DNA from: Rhodospirillaceae bacterium
Lineage (GTDB): Bacteria; Pseudomonadota; Alphaproteobacteria; UBA9219
Length of the DNA stretch: 10,782 nt
Direction: 5' to 3'
NCBI GenBank assembly: GCA_003486725.1
Contig: DNGD01000249.1
Span: 1-10,782 of the forward strand
In this document: one piece after another, positions 7,903 to 10,782 of the stretch
How the letters are laid out: each line of letters begins with the position of its first letter
How positions within the stretch are numbered: position 1 is the stretch's first letter
The notes under the pieces: model-generated
Told to the model about the DNA's origin: nothing
The model's database searches: none
Seen by the model: only the letters and a program-made list of their open reading frames with translations
Program-made: the position numbers and the translations under genes

Positions 7903-8874
7903 TTAGTGTTTCTTCCCCATCAGCCAACGCCCCTCTTGGATCTGCCAGACGATCAGGCCGGGAATGTAAAGGATCAGATCGCGGCAACGGCGGATAACGG
8001 CCAGAGCCGCCGCAATTTCTGGGGTAAGCCCCAGCATCGATCCAAACAATAGAAAGCTTGCTTCCTGCACACCCAGCGCACCGGGTACGATAAAGGCCGC
8101 GCTGCCAGTGGCCTGAATCAGCGCTTCGATCATCACGCATTCCATAAGCGATAGCGGATGACCAAGAAAATAAAGCGCGAGCCAAATCTCGCCGCTGTTG
8201 AGCGCCCACGAAACAAGCTGCATCACAAAGCAGTAAATGGTCTTGGCGCGGCGGCGATACATGGTGCGCACGGCGTGGTCCAACCGCGCGGCGCTACCCG
8301 CAAATTTCGCCCATTTATCACGGAAAAGTGCGCGGAAAAGACGGTCAAACAGACCGAAAAACCCCATTTTTTGCACGTAAACCATCCCTGCAATGGCGGG
8401 AACCGTGATCAAAACGCCCCAAATTAGCTGCGACGTCATGCTGGTATCCGAGACGCGGAAAACAAACAACGACACGCCCAGTATAACGAACACGAATTGC
8501 GCGATGATAGAGGTTGTGATTTCCACGACGGTCGAGGCAATCGCGGGCGATTTGCGCATCCCGTGTTTGATCATGACGCGCACCGAGACAATCTCGCCGC
8601 CGATGCGCGCGACGGGCATCAGATTATTGACCGAGGCCCGTATCCAAAGCACATAAAGGAAAAACAGCTTTCCCGCTTTGACGCGTCCCGGTAGCAAGGC
8701 CTGCCAGCCCAGAACGCAGGCAAACATCGGCACAATGTGGAAAAGGCTCGTCCAGACGATGCCCCATCCGGCCTGATGGAGTGCGGCGAGCACTTGGTCA
8801 TAGCCCGACCACGCGATAACACCTGTCGCGATAACAAGACCCAGAAGTCCTAAAATAGAGGCAAGACGGATCAC
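7903..8874 (-). CDS. HpnL-like integral membrane protein (UPF0104/flippase-like)
   Basis: Membrane protein of 323 residues with about seven or eight hydrophobic segments (for example 1-22, 43-61, 71-88, 116-139, 149-167, 212-236, 276-292 and 298-311). The motifs NNLMPVARIGGEIV (83-96) and VPGALGVQEA (263-272) are those of the lysylphosphatidylglycerol synthase membrane-domain superfamily, and the overall pattern is closest to HpnL, linked to hopanoid or other lipid export in alphaproteobacteria. Assignment to HpnL is from memory of the pattern; the substrate is unknown and no hopanoid genes are in the window. The start is GTG at 8874 with AAGG 7 nt upstream, inside the hisN stop (GTGA overlap of 4 nt), so the two genes are coupled. 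Confidence 0.8.
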   Translation of the reverse strand: MIRLASILGLLGLVIATGVIAWSGYDQVLAALHQAGWGIVWTSLFHIVPMFACVLGWQALLPGRVKAGKLFFLYVLWIRASVNNLMPVARIGGEIVSVRVMIKHGMRKSPAIASTVVEITTSIIAQFVFVILGVSLFVFRVSDTSMTSQLIWGVLITVPAIAGMVYVQKMGFFGLFDRLFRALFRDKWAKFAGSAARLDHAVRTMYRRRAKTIYCFVMQLVSWALNSGEIWLALYFLGHPLSLMECVMIEALIQATGSAAFIVPGALGVQEASFLLFGSMLGLTPEIAAALAVIRRCRDLILYIPGLIVWQIQEGRWLMGKKH

Positions 8875-9692
8875 AACGCACCTTCGATCAGTTCGATAGT
8901 TTCCTGTATCAGCCGGATATCGCCGGCGGCCAGAATCTGGCCGTTCGAGGTCGTGGTCGGCTTGTTGCCCTGCCAGTCCGTGACGAAACCGCCCGCGCCT
9001 TCGATGACGGGAATAAGCGCGGCATAATCATACAGTTTCAAATCATGTTCGATGCACAGATCTATATGGCCAGAGGCGACAAGCCCATAGGAGTAACAAT
9101 CGCCGCCCACCGTCGTGGTCTTTGCATTTTTCGCGACGTTCCGATATGGCGTGAGAGATTCCTCGCTGCCAAAGGGGAATGCTTGTGGCCCCAGATTAGC
9201 GATCGCATCGGAAAGCTGGCTACAAGTACGCGTGCGGCATTTTTGCCCGTTGAATGTGGTGTCGTGGCCGACGGCCCCCACCCAGCGTTCCTTTAAAATC
9301 GGCTGGTCGATGACACCCAGCACGGGGACGCCCTCATGCAGCAAGGCGATCAGCGTGCCGAACAGGGGTTTGCCGGACGCAAAGGCCCGCGTGCCGTCGA
9401 TGGGATCAAGAACCCAGACATAGTCGGCATTCTCGCGTGCGTTGCCGAATTCCTCGCCGATCACGCCGTCTTGGGGGCGCTCCTGCGCCAGCATCGCAAG
9501 CAGCGCTTGCTCGGTCTTTTTATCGGCAATCGTCACGGGCGACTGGTCGGTCTTTTCCTCGACTACGAAGGCGGAGCGGTAATATTGACGAATCACATCC
9601 CCGCTTGTGTCGGCCAAGCGGTTAGCCAGCGCGAGCAGCTCAGGGGGGCAGGTGGTGTGTGGCATAGCAGACGACTTTCGTGACGGTGGCAT
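8871..9692 (-). CDS. hisN: Histidinol-phosphate phosphatase, inositol monophosphatase type
   Basis: Mg-dependent phosphatase of 273 residues; the HisN branch removes phosphate from L-histidinol phosphate, the eighth step of histidine synthesis. Metal-site motifs are complete: GEE (79-81), LDPIDGT (95-101) with Asp96 and Asp99, and YDYAAL (221-226) with Asp222. VWVLDPIDGTRAFASGKPLF with FGTLIAL following (92-117) and GGDCYSYGLVASG (196-208) match HisN better than true inositol phosphatases. The start is uncertain: ATG at 9692 has only a distant AGGA, while ATG at 9665 (MPHTTCPPELL) is nearer the usual N terminus and would give 264 residues. The 4-nt overlap with the HpnL-like gene shows co-transcription. 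Other inositol-phosphatase-family substrates remain possible. Confidence 0.88.
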   Translation of the reverse strand: MPPSRKSSAMPHTTCPPELLALANRLADTSGDVIRQYYRSAFVVEEKTDQSPVTIADKKTEQALLAMLAQERPQDGVIGEEFGNARENADYVWVLDPIDGTRAFASGKPLFGTLIALLHEGVPVLGVIDQPILKERWVGAVGHDTTFNGQKCRTRTCSQLSDAIANLGPQAFPFGSEESLTPYRNVAKNAKTTTVGGDCYSYGLVASGHIDLCIEHDLKLYDYAALIPVIEGAGGFVTDWQGNKPTTTSNGQILAAGDIRLIQETIELIEGAL

Positions 9693-9717
9693 GTTTGAAG
9701 CGCTTATCCTCGCCCTT

Positions 9718-9910
9718 CCCCTTCGTCATCCCACGACATTTTCTCTTCGCGCCTTTTGCGCGAAAGAAAATGGACGAGGGACCCAGTTGGCCTATCCCTT
9801 ACGAAATGTCGGCCAACGTCGCTAACGGAAGTGCCAACTGGGTCCCAGATCAACTTTCTTTCGTCTCGTTTCTCTCGACGAAGAGAAAGTTTTCTGGGAT
9901 GACGTTGGGG
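9718..9910. repeat. Nested inverted-repeat element (193 bp)
   Basis: Outer arms 9718-9749 and 9879-9910 are inverted copies matching at 26 of 32 positions by my count; both begin CCCC-nn-CGTCATCCCA. Inner arms 9778-9791 and 9833-9846 (GGGACCCAGTTGGC) match perfectly over 14 bp. Each side also has its own hairpin: 9737-9752 with 9758-9772 (15 bp, one bulge, loop CTTTT) and 9854-9868 with 9876-9889. A further 7-bp pair, GTTGGCC/GGCCAAC (9786-9792 with 9811-9817), competes with the inner arm. There is no ORF of note and no transposase. The build suggests a miniature non-autonomous element or a dispersed palindrome between divergent genes. Confidence 0.8.
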
Positions 9911-10046
9911 AGATGACGATAGAAACGACGATTTCCTTAATCCTCATCCTTAACGCTAACGGGATAATGGCTCCTTCTTAAATCAAAAACGGCAAAATGT
10001 GGACAAGATTCTTGACGAAAGCGCAGAAAAAGAGCACCTGAAAGGG
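9911..10046 (+). promoter_or_regulatory. Region upstream of pheA, promoter not resolved
   Basis: With the repeat at 9718-9910 this completes the 354-bp space between the divergent hisN and pheA genes. Candidate words on the plus strand are GATAAT (9963-9968), without a matching -35, and TTGACG (10012-10017), without a matching -10. The pheA frame stays open upstream to 9960 and includes a GTG at 9999. No terminator, tRNA or riboswitch-like structure was seen. Confidence 0.3.
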
Positions 10047-10782
10047 ATGACAAAACGCATTGCCTTTATGGGCGCTTATGGCGCTTATTCCGATCTGGCC
10101 TGCCGCTCGGCAACGCCTGATTATGAAACCCTGCCCTGTGACTCTTTCGAGGACGTCTTCAAGGCTGTCCATGACGGACGCGCTGAACTCGCCATGCTGC
10201 CGATTGAAAATTCGACGGCGGGTCGCGTCGCGGATATTCATTATCTTTTGCCCAATGGCGGCTTGTCGATTATCGGCGAGCATTATCAGCCTGTGAAGCA
10301 TCATCTGTTGGCCTTGCCCGACGCACAGCTTTCCGACATCAAAACCGTTTGCAGCCATGTGCAGGCGCTTTCCCAGTGCCGCAATTGGCTGCGCGATCAC
10401 GGCATGACTCCCGTCCACAAATCCGACACGGCGGGCGCGGCGGTAGAGATTTCCAAGCAGACCGATAAAAGCGTCGCGGCCATTGCCTCCGAGCTTGCCG
10501 GCCAGATCAACGGCCTTAAGGCGTTGGCGGCAGACATCGCGGATATGAAGGGCAACACAACCCGCTTCCTCATTTTCGCGGCTAATCCTCAAGTACCACA
10601 GGTTGGCAGCGTGCCATGCGTGACGACGTTACTGTTCCGCGTGCGCAGCGTTCCGGCGGCGCTTTACAAAGCGTTGGGCGGTTTTGCGACCAACGGCGTG
10701 AACATCACCAAACTGGAAAGCTATCTGGTCGATGGACATTTTACCGCCGCGCAGTTTTATCTGGATGTTGAAGGCCACCCCG
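10047..10782 (+). CDS. pheA: Prephenate dehydratase with ACT domain (3' end missing)
   Basis: Converts prephenate to phenylpyruvate in phenylalanine synthesis. The first 245 residues are visible; the usual length is about 280-290. The catalytic part begins RIAFMGAYGAYSD (4-16), has PIENSTAGRV (52-61), and ends with the essential TRF motif in NTTRFLIF (170-177). The ACT regulatory domain starts near 192 (VTTLLFRV) and contains TKLESYL (221-227), the place of the ESRP-type phenylalanine-binding motif. There is no chorismate mutase domain in front, so it is the monofunctional form. ATG at 10047 is chosen from family N termini, although GGG directly abuts it and the frame is open to an upstream GTG at 9999 that would add 16 residues. 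It is the only plus-strand gene. Confidence 0.95.
   Translation, partial: MTKRIAFMGAYGAYSDLACRSATPDYETLPCDSFEDVFKAVHDGRAELAMLPIENSTAGRVADIHYLLPNGGLSIIGEHYQPVKHHLLALPDAQLSDIKTVCSHVQALSQCRNWLRDHGMTPVHKSDTAGAAVEISKQTDKSVAAIASELAGQINGLKALAADIADMKGNTTRFLIFAANPQVPQVGSVPCVTTLLFRVRSVPAALYKALGGFATNGVNITKLESYLVDGHFTAAQFYLDVEGHP

Noticed and set aside
9978..10592. 204-codon ORF on the minus strand
   Set aside because: It is antisense to pheA, whose catalytic and ACT motifs are clear; no independent evidence supports it.

Overview
The window looks like chromosomal DNA from a moderate-G+C alphaproteobacterium, probably uncultured. The reasons are the eno-ftsB pairing, an IMPase-type histidinol phosphatase next to an HpnL-like membrane protein, a monofunctional prephenate dehydratase with an ACT domain, and intergenic palindromes ending in CGTCATCCC. 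The phylum is inferred from gene content and not proven. All genes except the last are on the minus strand, so the text below follows the direction of transcription, from high to low coordinates.

From the right end, pheA (plus strand, cut by the window edge) diverges from hisN. Between them lies a 193-bp element built of nested inverted repeats. hisN overlaps an HpnL-like membrane protein by 4 nt, followed by eno and ftsB, which overlap each other by 1 nt. These are housekeeping genes for histidine synthesis, glycolysis and cell division.

Between ftsB and the next gene is a 391-bp stretch without a gene that is full of structure on the minus strand. It holds a promoter with an extended -10 and a tandem CTGTGATAT repeat, then two intrinsic terminators whose stems differ only by compensatory changes, then two facing copies of a 36-nt palindromic repeat. 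The region between promoter and second terminator could be an unannotated small RNA of about 63 or 184 nt.

Then come a GNAT acetyltransferase and an 89-residue membrane protein, and next a periplasmic solute-binding protein followed 15 nt later by a methyl-accepting chemotaxis protein. The last two form a likely sensing pair with no transporter genes beside them. The left end is ung-hypF-hypC-hypD, tightly packed. The hyp genes build the Fe(CN)2CO group of [NiFe]-hydrogenase. This hypF encodes only the C-terminal Kae1-like carbamoyltransferase domain, and ung occupies the place where the N-terminal half would lie.

No tRNA, rRNA, CRISPR array, transposase or phage gene was seen. The points most worth follow-up are the small-RNA/double-terminator locus, the half-length HypF fused into an ung operon, the binding protein-chemoreceptor pair, and the two palindromic repeat elements.
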